A DNA stretch of 64,000 bases. Origin: Sarcocystis neurona. Lineage: Eukaryota; Apicomplexa; Conoidasida; Eucoccidiorida; Sarcocystidae. Both the position numbers and the translations under genes were made by a program. Where the stretch lies: NCBI GenBank assembly GCA_000727475.1, contig KL647289.1, positions 5,646,019 through 5,710,018 of the forward strand, in the 5' to 3' direction. The notes beneath the pieces are model-generated. The model did not search any database. It saw nothing but the letters and a program-made list of their open reading frames with translations, and was not told the DNA's origin. The first letter of the stretch is position 1. Each line of letters begins with the position of its first letter. Shown here one piece after another: positions 1-10,034 of the stretch.

Positions 1-2
1 TC

Positions 3-1532
3 TACGGCCTTGGCGGTCGCGGCGCCCCTCGATCCGCCTCCGGTGGCATTATTGGCCGGTGCGGCGAGGGGTCTGGTGGGGGAAGCAACTTACCCATCAA
101 GGGCCACAATGGGAACTGGGTCTGTGACACCTGCTCCAACGTAAACTTTCCGCGCCGCTTCAGGTGTAACAAGTGCGGAGCCATGAGAGGGGCTCAGGGG
201 GATGCAATCGTCGCTGAGTACGCTAAGCTTGTGTACCATCAGCATTTGAAAACCTATCGCAATCTTGCTTCTCGACCGGGGGTTGATTTGCCACTCAAGC
301 GCCTGCAGGGCTCGGCAGGAGGTGGAGTTGGTGGTAACGGAGCCGGTGGCAGCGGTGCTGGCAACGGGGGAACGAAAAAGAGTAGCAGCAGCTACTGTAG
401 CCCAAGCAGCAACGGCGGCAGCACCACGACAAATAGTATAACCGGCAGCACACCGTCGACACCCAGCGACACAGCAAACATGACGACCCTCCAGGGCATG
501 GCGATGAGTACAGGAAGTCTCCATGGAACAAGTAATTGTACCGTAAATTACAACAACGTTGCTGAGGGTATTCACCCCCCAGGTCCGGAAGGCAGCAGAG
601 CGGCTAAGGGACCTCGCATGCCAACGGCAACTCACTCGAGCACTGGAGCAGGAAATCCAGGTTCACACCGAATTCAACACTCAAAGGGACAGACCGCTTC
701 AGAGACACAATCCTTAGCGCATAGCACGCGCTCCGAAGCAAGCGGAAGTACAGGAAACCGTGTGAGCTGCTGTTTCCCCTCCCCGGTTTCTACACAAGGA
801 ACTGCTGCTGCACCGTCGCGGTTCCAGCCGGAGACTGCCTTCGACGACACTCCCGCAGTGAGAGGCATTCCGCACTACGTAGGTAACAGCCCGCGGGCCA
901 ATCGCAGCTCGACCACAAAGAACAGTCGCGTAGACCGTGCGTCTTTGAGTGGGGTTTTTCCTGACAACTCCCCTCAGGCGTGCAGACGCGGCGGTAACTG
1001 CAACGCTGGGACTGCAGAGCGCCAGCGGGTGTTCGGAGCGACTCCCAGTACACGGCAGCCAAGAGCGAGCCACACACACTTCCTGAACGACACCAAGGGG
1101 AGACTTGACTCAAATGTTTGTTCTGCAAACTGCAGCGCAATCGATAGGAGGCAAAGCGCAACTAATGGCGAGAAGAATGACAATGACCGGAGTGCTGGTG
1201 CGCGTAGGGAGGACAACGCGTTTGCCGAAGAAAAAACCTCATGCAACAAAGCAACGGCACTTAAGAGTGAAGCTGGTAGAGGGGTTGAGGCTCCTCCGGT
1301 ACCCATGGCGGTGGGCCACACGCCAACAAATAGGCGAGTGTCCTTGATAGACGCAAAAGGGGAAACGCCAACGCTGGCAATCGGGAAATCAGCAGAGGGA
1401 ACTGACGGTGATGGCGACTCAAGTGCTGCCCCGGATTCCACTAAAGACGAAATTCTTACATCAGTGATCCAGATGGAGACGAGGTCCGCAGTGATTTCTT
1501 CGGAAGGCAACACGAATAGCCACGCGGTGTGA
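3..1532 (+). CDS. RanBP2-type zinc-finger protein, 5'-partial (C-terminal ~509 aa)
   Basis: The reading frame is already open at base 3 and runs to a TGA at 1530-1532; the true start lies upstream of the window. After a Gly-rich stretch, bases 114-179 encode a textbook RanBP2-type zinc finger: W-x-C-x2-C-x3-N-x6-C-x2-C, with Trp at 117, Cys at 123, 132, 165 and 174, and Asn at 144. This family binds single-stranded RNA or ubiquitin; in apicomplexa such proteins are usually annotated as RNA-binding. The following ~450 residues are low complexity (Gly/Ser/Thr/Asn-rich, including a short Ser run near base 390) with no second domain I recognise. An ATG at 183 lies just after the finger, so an annotation starting there would lose the only domain. 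The finger call is firm; the function is a family-level inference. Confidence 0.85.
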   Translation, partial: YGLGGRGAPRSASGGIIGRCGEGSGGGSNLPIKGHNGNWVCDTCSNVNFPRRFRCNKCGAMRGAQGDAIVAEYAKLVYHQHLKTYRNLASRPGVDLPLKRLQGSAGGGVGGNGAGGSGAGNGGTKKSSSSYCSPSSNGGSTTTNSITGSTPSTPSDTANMTTLQGMAMSTGSLHGTSNCTVNYNNVAEGIHPPGPEGSRAAKGPRMPTATHSSTGAGNPGSHRIQHSKGQTASETQSLAHSTRSEASGSTGNRVSCCFPSPVSTQGTAAAPSRFQPETAFDDTPAVRGIPHYVGNSPRANRSSTTKNSRVDRASLSGVFPDNSPQACRRGGNCNAGTAERQRVFGATPSTRQPRASHTHFLNDTKGRLDSNVCSANCSAIDRRQSATNGEKNDNDRSAGARREDNAFAEEKTSCNKATALKSEAGRGVEAPPVPMAVGHTPTNRRVSLIDAKGETPTLAIGKSAEGTDGDGDSSAAPDSTKDEILTSVIQMETRSAVISSEGNTNSHAV

Positions 1533-4500
1533 TGGAGGATAAAGGTGGATATTCTCATGAGCTTTGCGAAGCTTTACAGGCAACTTTTGATCGTGGCAGT
1601 CTGAAACGCTGTATTTGAGCAGGAGTGTGAGCGTCGCTGCTCCAGGGGATCACCGTGACTGGTAGAAGGTGGCGGAGACATTTGTATGAGGAACTAGTTG
1701 TTGGCAGCGATGTGACGTCGAATGTACCGTAAATTTCATAATTGTATTCATGTTTCCGGTGGAGGTGATGAATGTACTCACGTGTCAGCAGCTACAGCCG
1801 AGCGGGAAGGCCGCGCGTGTGTATGAGTTTCAATAGCCGCTGTTGAAGAATCCACAACGTGGCAAGTATGGGTTGAAGTTTGAGTTCAAGATGTTCTATG
1901 ACGGAAGGGGTTTTTGTCTGCGCGCACACCTCGTATGCGGACCTGGTTAGCCGCACAAGCAGGGAAGTTGCAGGTGTGGGAAAGTTGGGATGCAAGGTTC
2001 TACGATACCGTCGTGACCTACGCAAGCTGGCTGTAGCTTATACTAGTGTGTGCGGACGGCGGACTTCCCCTCAGGACTCGCCCGCAACGGCACGGGCTGC
2101 AGAGGAGGCAGGTCCTGATTAGTCACGAGGAGCGTGTGATGCGAGTACGTAATTAGTCTAATCCCCAAGGTATTCTGTTCAATTTGATGCGGTGGCAATT
2201 CCTACGTTATTGTATGCGTGAGAGCGTGCCACAGTAGAGTTAGCATGTTACTGCCAGAAAGGACGTTGTATGGACCCCCCTTTATCTGGTGTGTTCCCGT
2301 GTATTCAAGAAAGTGCACCCAGTTACTAGTTGTGGGTGCCGATGCCGTACGATGCCAGTGAACGTACACCTCGACGTAGGGATCCGCTTGGTTTTCCTGC
2401 ATAACTTCCTACTGCTTACAATATTACACAACGCAGGGGACCGAATTTCCAGCATGGAAGTGGATTAACTGGCCGTTTGATTTCTGTAGGCGAGCGTAGA
2501 AAATTTTAATGCGCCGTTAGCGTCTGTCTTCTTGAAATTATGTTTATGAAGTCTGCTACAGATTACAAGTGCTTGTTGCCGAACTGGAGTCTTGATGATG
2601 TGCTGTTCTTCACTTCGGTATAGAAGGCTTTCCCACCATCCTTGAATCACTATGTTCTGTACGAGAGAAGTATTGCTCGATGGGGTTCCCGGCTTTATAC
2701 AGTGCCCCCTTCAAATCAGAGCTACTCTTCGAATCACCGTTTGAGATTTCTGTCTCCGTAGTGCCGCGACAGATCCCTTGTGTACCGTTCTGAAAGTGTG
2801 CTGTGTTGTCGCCTTTGAACCACGGTTCGACGTATATTCCGTAGTGACGAGTGTGTGTTGCACAAATACGGTCTATGCTCTCGTTAGCAGTGCTTTCCCT
2901 GCACAGCGACGTTCGTGGTGGTTTTCGTGCTGTCCAGTGCTTCTGCGTCCTCTACGTCGCGCGTTCGCGTCTGTAGTGTAGATGCTGCAAGGAACTATTT
3001 CTTCCACGCGAAGGCCATTAGAGGAGAGCTCCTGTTTCTGATGGAAAACACGGTCCCCTGTCGTCAGAATAGAATGGCTAAATGTCTTCAATCCCGTGGA
3101 GACAGTTTTACCAATTTCGGATGTGTTAGGCTAGTCGTGAATTTAGTAATGATCATGTACTATTAGCTGGGCGCATTTTCTATCGTATTGCAGGCAACGG
3201 GCTATAGCATTTGCCCGCGAGGATTCGCGCGCGACACGAGCGCGCGAATCCTCGCGTACGAATCACTTCACAATGTGCCTCGCCACTCGAGGGTTAGTTA
3301 GGAAAAACTATTTTGTTGTGCGCGTTTGAGGCTTGTAAACCTGGAGAACTGCCTGAGCATTCCTGACCTACCCTGTGGTGGGTGCAGTTCTCAACTGCAC
3401 GACCCGGTGGACTAGTGAAGCGTCGACCCGTCGCTTTGTGGAAGCTGTTCTCGTTTGCCAGAAGCAGTACGACACAGCCGTTCGGTATAAGAAGACGTAG
3501 ACAATGATCAGTACCTCATTTCCTTGGAGAGATGTTTTATAACCACCTCGCAGTCGTGTGGTGCCCTTGCTCGGATCTACCCGCGCTTGCCTTGCTGAAA
3601 CGAACCCTCCTGCAGAAAATCTGGTCTACGTCAATTTAGCATTCAATTATCGCATCCTCACTTTCTGTGTGCGATAGTGCTATTCAGGACGGGGCGCAGA
3701 GACAACTGACTGGTCTCTGCCTCTATGCAGGATCGTGGTAATATGTCAGCGGAAAAAATGGTGTCGTGCATGTCTTGGGCAGGTACGAATAACTTCCAAA
3801 AAAAGGGAGTGCGCCAGCTTGCTGTATGCCTTAAGGTCTGCGTAGTGAACGATCACGTGTCGTGTCCACTAAGATTAAGCTGTGCCTTCAACGGGTGCCC
3901 TTTGTAGACGCAAAAAAGTCCAGCTGGGACTTCAGGCGCGCTGAAAGGGGTACCTGCAGGCCGACACTGAACTCACTTCGTTCCCAAGCCTCCTGTGCGA
4001 ACCAGACCTCCCTGTGAGCTAAAAGTCGAAGGCTTCTACTCCGTAGACGAACTGCCTATTCACCAGAGTCCGACTACCAACAAGATGTCTTCTTGTGCAG
4101 CAGTAGAAATACTCACAAAATAACGTGCATAGTGGAAGCTGCTGTAGCCAGGAAAGCTCGCGCTGTTAGAGAAAATCCGTGATCCACGCTTTCAACGCTA
4201 CCAGGAAGGACGTTATAGACATTCCCTGCGCAGGGGAGGGTTCATTTCACAATGGACCTTGCCGACGAGGGCTTCGCATTGGGCTAGAGCTACGCAGTGG
4301 TATGCGCACCCCTTCTATTGTTTCCGGCGACTGCTGTTACTATTCCCTGGTTCTTGATCGTTTGTAAAAAATCGTCAGTCCTTATGCGTACTGTCGTCCT
4401 GTAGGCGAACACTCACAAAGAAGCACCCGGCGCTCATCGCGTTAATGTGAATGACCTTTGAAACGTGTACGTACAGTAGCCCTGTTGGCTACGTCGGAAG

Positions 4501-7365
4501 GGCTGTGGATGGCCTGCGCTGCCCGTTGTATTCGGCTCCTCGGGCAAAGGCACTTCCTTTGGCATTCACGGGTGGAACGCCGAGGACAGATTATGACGTC
4601 TTCTATGGGCCACACGTGGAGTACCGGTTGAAGCAGTATCCTGCGCAACTCGAGCCGCGCCGCGTTGTGTTGACCGGCGCGGCGTCGTCCGCCTGGTGTT
4701 TCTTCTCACGCTGGATACCCACCCGTGTCGTGTTGCATAATGGTCTTTAGGGAACTGGAAAATCTTCCTCCAGGACAGTTGTATCGCGCATCAGTAGCGC
4801 CTCAAGAGTTTATGAAAAACACAGCTCTGTCTGGAATGTGCGTACCCGTTGGGGACCAACTAGCTGCGCCGCACGAGCCGGTAACAGAGCGCCGTAGCAA
4901 CTGGGGACACCCGACAGCTGTTTGAGACCGAATCTTAAGAACTGCTTAGTAAGATGATGCGTCTTCAGTCCGCAGCCCTCGCGTGCATTACCAGCGCTTT
5001 TCTACAACTAAATGATCAAGACATCTAAAAACACCGCGAGCGATAACGACGGATTGTATCAAGCAACGCAGCCCCAGAGGGGCTGTGTCTTGCCATCGAC
5101 GTTTTTCTTGCATGGGCGCTCTGCTACTTACCAGTTTACGTGCTGCCTCGTCTTCCTTGAATTTCCGTGTTGATTTGAGTGGTCTATGCGTCAGTTGCCA
5201 TGCCAATCAAAGCAGCAGACTTACGTTCAGGCTCCACCGGCGGACGTGTAGACTCTCCCCTCTCATGGGATCCTGCCGCTAACAGTTCAACAGGCCGCTA
5301 CTATCGCCGAGCGTCCATCCTTTCCTGTTCAGCTTAGCGATTGCCATCCCCTCTAGTGCATCGTTCCCTTCAACTACCCTCCTTTCTTCAGCAGTTTCAG
5401 GAGAGAGCGAGGAATAGCACATGCTTGTGGTTATGTCTTTCGTGAAGGACAACTAAAGGCAACGGAAGGAGCCACAAATTAAGCCACGTCGAATAGCTGT
5501 GTGTACTTTTGGTGGGCTGATGGCCCGCCTGTCGCTTCTTCATACGTCGCACGTTTCCGCGCACGGTTGCGAATGCTAAACTTGTTGCGCGGATGTTTGC
5601 GAATCCTCGGACCATCCAGGACAGAGACGTCGTACGTGAGAGTGACGTGCAGAACTGAGGAAAGATAAAGTTCAAAGCACAGCATGCAAGCACACACGGG
5701 ACGAAGTAGGTATGCTTCACGAGCCGGTGACGAAGCACCGTACACAGTGCGAGCCTCCAACGACCGTTTGAGACTGGGTCGTCCAAAAATGTCGAAAGTG
5801 TTACTTGTATTCATTCTCGTGCTGTCACGTGCATGATTTGAGCCCTTTTCTCTCCGCTAGCTGCTCAAGATATTCCATCGTGAGGTACAACGACACGCGT
5901 GTAGCGAACAAAGAGTACCAGAGCCAAGGTTGATATCTTAATGTGAACAAAAGCTTTACCATGAAAGCCCTGCTGCATAACCACTGGAGTTTTCTTTGGA
6001 TTTCTGTGAATCCCTGCCCTTGGTCTTCTATCCTGGGAGTTAAGTTGACGCTCGAAAATGCAGAGCGTATAACGGTTCTTTTCTCATGGTGTCCCCTTCA
6101 GGGCTGCGTGCCGTGTTCCTGACGCAGGCTCTTGCGATTCGCAAGCCGCAGCTGCTGCAGACCGTTTGCTCGCGCATTACTACGCTGATGGCTTTCTTCC
6201 GCGCGTGCAAGTTGTCGTTGACGTTATTTGGCCAACGACGCATGGCCCATTCGTGTCACCTCCCAACTCTCCCCGTCTCAATGCTGGATACAAAAAGTTT
6301 TAGAACTCCTGGAGTTCTGCTTTGCCTTCAAAGCGTAGCAGAGCTCTACAATGGGCAGTGCCGCCTCACCTCTGACCATCCCTTCTCAAAAGCACCGTCT
6401 AACTCACTTGTTTCCGCCTTGGCAGTGAGTGACAACTCCTGTGAGGTGTAGTGCGTGTGTATTGGTGTTCTGGTAGCAGTCGGCGGCTGTTCAACAACAG
6501 AATCACATTCGCGACGTGCTCCTTGAATGGGCTTTCCAATCCACACGGGCACTTCTTCGTTACGAGATCGCTCTAGTGGTATCCAGCTCAGAATGTCCTT
6601 CTCTTCGAGCTGCCGGAATTCTTTTCGAGAAAGAACACCTTTTTCCCGATGAATTATCCCGCAAAAAGGTGAAGCTTATCTCTGCCGTAATCTACAGGGG
6701 GTTGCAAGGAGGATGCGGGCTGCGGCACCCGGTACGCTCGGCTGAGAGCACTTCAGTTTCATTCTGCCACCACGCACACATGCTGCCGGCAAAGAAATTT
6801 CTTCCAAACTGGGACCCTTAGAGCACTATAGGGACAGCAGTCAACGTGAGGCTCTGATATTATACTGGGTCGCATTGATCTGCTTGTACACCGTCTTCAG
6901 TCTCAGCGTTATCCTCTGCCTGTTGACATTGTAGCAGAAGCGACCTGAGAAGGTTAGCAATTCTTTATCACTAACTGCATACTGCCGGGCAGTTACAGTC
7001 TGCTCTTATAGACGCCTCTGGATGTTAGCTAAAGTATTACACCTTAGAAGTTACTGATATTGATGTAGACATTCAGGCACTACCGTAAAACGACTATGCA
7101 GTGAGATTAACATCGGAACAAGTAGGTGGTCCCACAATAAATGTGAGCGCAGGTGCATGGTACCCTCTGTGAATTTTAGCTACGCCAGTTTTGTACAGGC
7201 GGAGGTACCTGTTGAGAAAGCAGTCCGAGCAGCACAGCGTACCTTCGATGCACTGTATCTCAGCAGCTTTGACATGATCCACTCAAAGTCGCGAGGCAGG
7301 CAATTTTTCGCGAACGCACTTGATCACCACTGCTGTCTTCATCGTCGGTTCAGTCCCCGAACCTG
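1533..7365. other. No confident gene; intergenic and/or intron DNA
   Basis: Reading frames here are all 121 codons or shorter, in line with chance. None carries a recognisable motif. The only structure seen is the strong hairpin listed separately and a small 8-bp-arm inverted repeat at 6302-6318. The first part presumably contains the 3' UTR of the zinc-finger gene. The end may hold the promoter or 5' exons of the gene beginning at 7366. Confidence 0.5.
3216..3256. repeat. Perfect inverted repeat: 17-bp arms, 7-nt loop
   Basis: Bases 3216-3232 are exactly complementary to 3240-3256, around the loop GACACGA. The arms are GC-rich (CGCG at the outer end, GCGCGC next to the loop), so either strand could form a very stable hairpin. 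It sits in a gene-poor stretch about 1.7 kb past the zinc-finger gene. There is no T-run typical of a terminator and no flanking target-site duplication that I can see. Confidence 0.9.
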
Positions 7366-8886
7366 ATGGTGGAGAGTGCTACCCTACACTCTACAACGCC
7401 CCAGCAGGCCGCGTCATGGCGGCCTGTTACAAGCAGCAGCGCGGCCGCCAAGAGGGGAGTGACTGCGCCTTCTGCGGCAGGAACATCTCCCGCTATAAGC
7501 TGCACCCCACCGATGGCCATCCCCCAATTCCTGCAAGCCCCGTGCGCCGCAGCAACAGTGGGATTTCAGGCAACTCCCTATATATCCGGCGCTCCAGGCC
7601 ATGACATTCAGACACTCCCAAATTACCAGCTTGGTTACGGTGTAGCCGAGCAAGCCAGAATTGCTTCCCCTTGCATCCAGGGGATAGTTCAAAGTCCGCA
7701 GCCAGTCTTTATGCAAGGTCAGCCACCTGAACAGACCTTGGTAGGGTCAGTGCCACAGGGGGTCGCAAGTCAGCCGCTTGTCTCAGCTGGATTTCCCGCT
7801 TTTCAGCATGGTGGAATACGGCAGCTACAAACTTCAACTGTGCCCGTGCAAATCCAGCTGCCGCGAGTCCAGCAACCGCAGAACCCCGTACTGCAGCAGC
7901 AGGTTTTGCATTCCAAGCAGACGTCGATGCCACATGTGCAGGCTCCTGCTCAGGGAGTCTTTGTACCCTCGATTCAGACAGTCGGAGTAGTTCCGCCGGA
8001 ATGTGTGAAGGTGACTTCTGGTGCTCAAGTAGACGGCTCCGTAGTGCTGCAGCAGCAGCAGACGGCTCCAACCGTAAATTTGCTAAACGTCCTCAGTAAT
8101 CCTACAACGGCGAGGGGGGGGTCGCCGCACGTACTTGTCCAGCACATTCAACCAGAAGCGCACGGTCAGTTCTGCAGCGTGCCATCGTGTCCTAGTCTGT
8201 TTGGGACCACACAACCGAAGGAGCCTGAAAGGCTGATTACCCAGACTACATCTCCTGCGGGCTTTAATTTCATATCTATTCACCAGCAACCTACGGCGAA
8301 CCAGGGTTTAAGTGCAGTTCCTTTGTATTTCCCTCGCGGACAGCAGTTCGGGTTTCAAGTTGGATCTCCGAATCTAATGACCGGCGCAACCGTGGCCACT
8401 GCTGCAACGGCGCCGACACCTGGTCTAGTGGTGTTACCCCTGAAGTCGTGGGAGTCTCAGAGTTTCACTTCCAGTAACGCTGTGGCCGGCAGAACGCAAG
8501 TGACAGTTATCCCCGGCACCCCAGTAAGTTCTTTGTACTGTGTGGACCGCCCTACTGCTAGTGTAACTGTCGGTCCTCCATTTCCAACGCAGCATTCAGC
8601 TGGATTTCACAGTGTTGCGCCGCTGCTGCGCACGCTGCCTCTTGGAGGTTCTATCCCTTCCAGTGGCGCGGTGCAGCTTTTACAGGCGAATTCGGGGATT
8701 GCCTCGTTTCCAAGGACTCTTCCTACGTCCATCAACGTGGTACCCAGTTCTTTGGCCACCCTTGTACCTAGCGACACTTTCAATCGACGGAAACGTGCCC
8801 AGTCACCTGGGACCACTAGGTGCCCAAGCTTTTATGCACAGCCTTTCGCATCCTGCTGCATACCAGCAGCTAACAGCAGCAGGTAG
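7366..8886 (+). CDS. Gln/Pro/Val/Ser-rich protein of unknown function (506 aa frame)
   Basis: This is one of the two longest frames in the window, far beyond chance length. It runs from an ATG at 7366 to a TAG at 8884-8886. The upstream in-frame stop is at 7321-7323, so the ATG is usable, although a 5' exon is not excluded. The protein is low complexity throughout, rich in Gln, Pro, Val, Ser and Ala. It has short Gln runs (about bases 7890-7905 and 8047-8062), no Cys/His clusters, no signal peptide and no membrane segment. I recognise no domain. Two features make the 3' end doubtful. The stop overlaps a possible splice donor (CAG|GTAGCG). From about 8790 a second frame ending at 8914 reads more naturally (Ala/Gln/Gly-rich) than the annotated tail, suggesting an indel or missed splice. 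Confidence 0.6.
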   Translation: MVESATLHSTTPQQAASWRPVTSSSAAAKRGVTAPSAAGTSPAISCTPPMAIPQFLQAPCAAATVGFQATPYISGAPGHDIQTLPNYQLGYGVAEQARIASPCIQGIVQSPQPVFMQGQPPEQTLVGSVPQGVASQPLVSAGFPAFQHGGIRQLQTSTVPVQIQLPRVQQPQNPVLQQQVLHSKQTSMPHVQAPAQGVFVPSIQTVGVVPPECVKVTSGAQVDGSVVLQQQQTAPTVNLLNVLSNPTTARGGSPHVLVQHIQPEAHGQFCSVPSCPSLFGTTQPKEPERLITQTTSPAGFNFISIHQQPTANQGLSAVPLYFPRGQQFGFQVGSPNLMTGATVATAATAPTPGLVVLPLKSWESQSFTSSNAVAGRTQVTVIPGTPVSSLYCVDRPTASVTVGPPFPTQHSAGFHSVAPLLRTLPLGGSIPSSGAVQLLQANSGIASFPRTLPTSINVVPSSLATLVPSDTFNRRKRAQSPGTTRCPSFYAQPFASCCIPAANSSR

Positions 8887-9263
8887 CGGTTTCGATGGAA
8901 TAAGACAACAGTGAAGAGAAAGAAGTTTGTGAACCGGGATGGCATGAAGCGAACCCCGAGACGATGCTTTCTTGGCTTCTGCTCTGTGCAGACGGTGAAT
9001 GAATCGGAAGATAGAAACGTGTAGTGTTCTTCCATTTGTGACAGATTCCTATGTTCAGACAGTGACGTGACCCGGTTTCCGCAGATGAGATGTCACGTTC
9101 TCGCTCAGCAAAGCCAGTTACACAAACACATCTGACTCGCAAAACTGCCATCCGACTTTCGGTGGATAGGCAAGGGAAAACTGAGTGACCTGGAGTCGCG
9201 TACTCACTCCCACCGTGTCGTGGCGGACATGGCGAACCATACGCAAAAAATATCCACCGCAAG

Positions 9264-10034
9264 TTGGTTCTGACATCCATAGCGTCAGCTCGGCTTACGA
9301 CCTACACGGGAATTTACCGGGTGACCACTGGTTCTCAGTTAAACATCTTCTGCTTCCCCGCATGCTCAGAGCGACGGATTTTCGAAAAGGCTATACTCTT
9401 CGGTACGTTCTTTTTGTGTGCCTCGCTGCTGCGTATGTACAGCTGTGCGAGGCAAAGTTTTCGCAAGTATTCCTCGAGGTTTTGTTTCTTCTCTCGTGAA
9501 GTGGCAGTCGTTGCAGTGCTGGTGCCGAACTGCCTCGACAGCCCAGTCAGGGTTGCTGTGCAAAAAGGTATTTGCCACTGCGGTACAAGTCAAATTTTGC
9601 CCGCAGCGATTGTCCTGGACCACCGGAAGTGCCAATGCCGTGCGGGAGACGAGTTGTTCAGCCTGCGGCGCTCCACATTGGCAACCAGACGTGCACTTTT
9701 GCTCTGCAACGACGCAGTTTCGATCAAAGAAACCACTCAGCGCAACTTCGGCAACATACATTTAGAAACCATACAGCAATGGACAGCAGGTCCCCACCGC
9801 CTCATTTTTCTCGAGGTATACGCGAGGTCAGTATACTCTACAACTAGGAACTTTTGTTTATTAATTCCCAGTGTTACGTTCACGGCAGACAGTAGCCAGC
9901 CTGCTACAACGTTCCAGGTTGGACGCGTTGGAGCGGTCACTGCTTATTGTCACCACCGGACAGTAGAGACCCTCCGACACAACGCAAAGGCAACACGACT
10001 ACAAAGCCAGTTCTTGCTGCGTCCTTACCGTTAA
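9264..10034 (+). CDS. Uncertain 256-codon open frame
   Basis: This frame is longer than expected by chance, but the composition is not convincingly protein-like. It is rich in Cys, Arg and Leu without a repeat pattern. Another frame (9418-9765) overlaps it with an equally plausible reading. No domain, signal peptide or clean splice junction was identified. It is listed because a 256-codon frame is unlikely at random; it could be part of an exon or simply a GC-biased non-coding stretch. Confidence 0.2.
   Translation: MVLTSIASARLTTYTGIYRVTTGSQLNIFCFPACSERRIFEKAILFGTFFLCASLLRMYSCARQSFRKYSSRFCFFSREVAVVAVLVPNCLDSPVRVAVQKGICHCGTSQILPAAIVLDHRKCQCRAGDELFSLRRSTLATRRALLLCNDAVSIKETTQRNFGNIHLETIQQWTAGPHRLIFLEVYARSVYSTTRNFCLLIPSVTFTADSSQPATTFQVGRVGAVTAYCHHRTVETLRHNAKATRLQSQFLLRPYR

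Noticed and set aside
4739..4924. Small frame starting with ATG at 4739
   Set aside because: About 60 codons, typical of chance; no motif and no splice partner.
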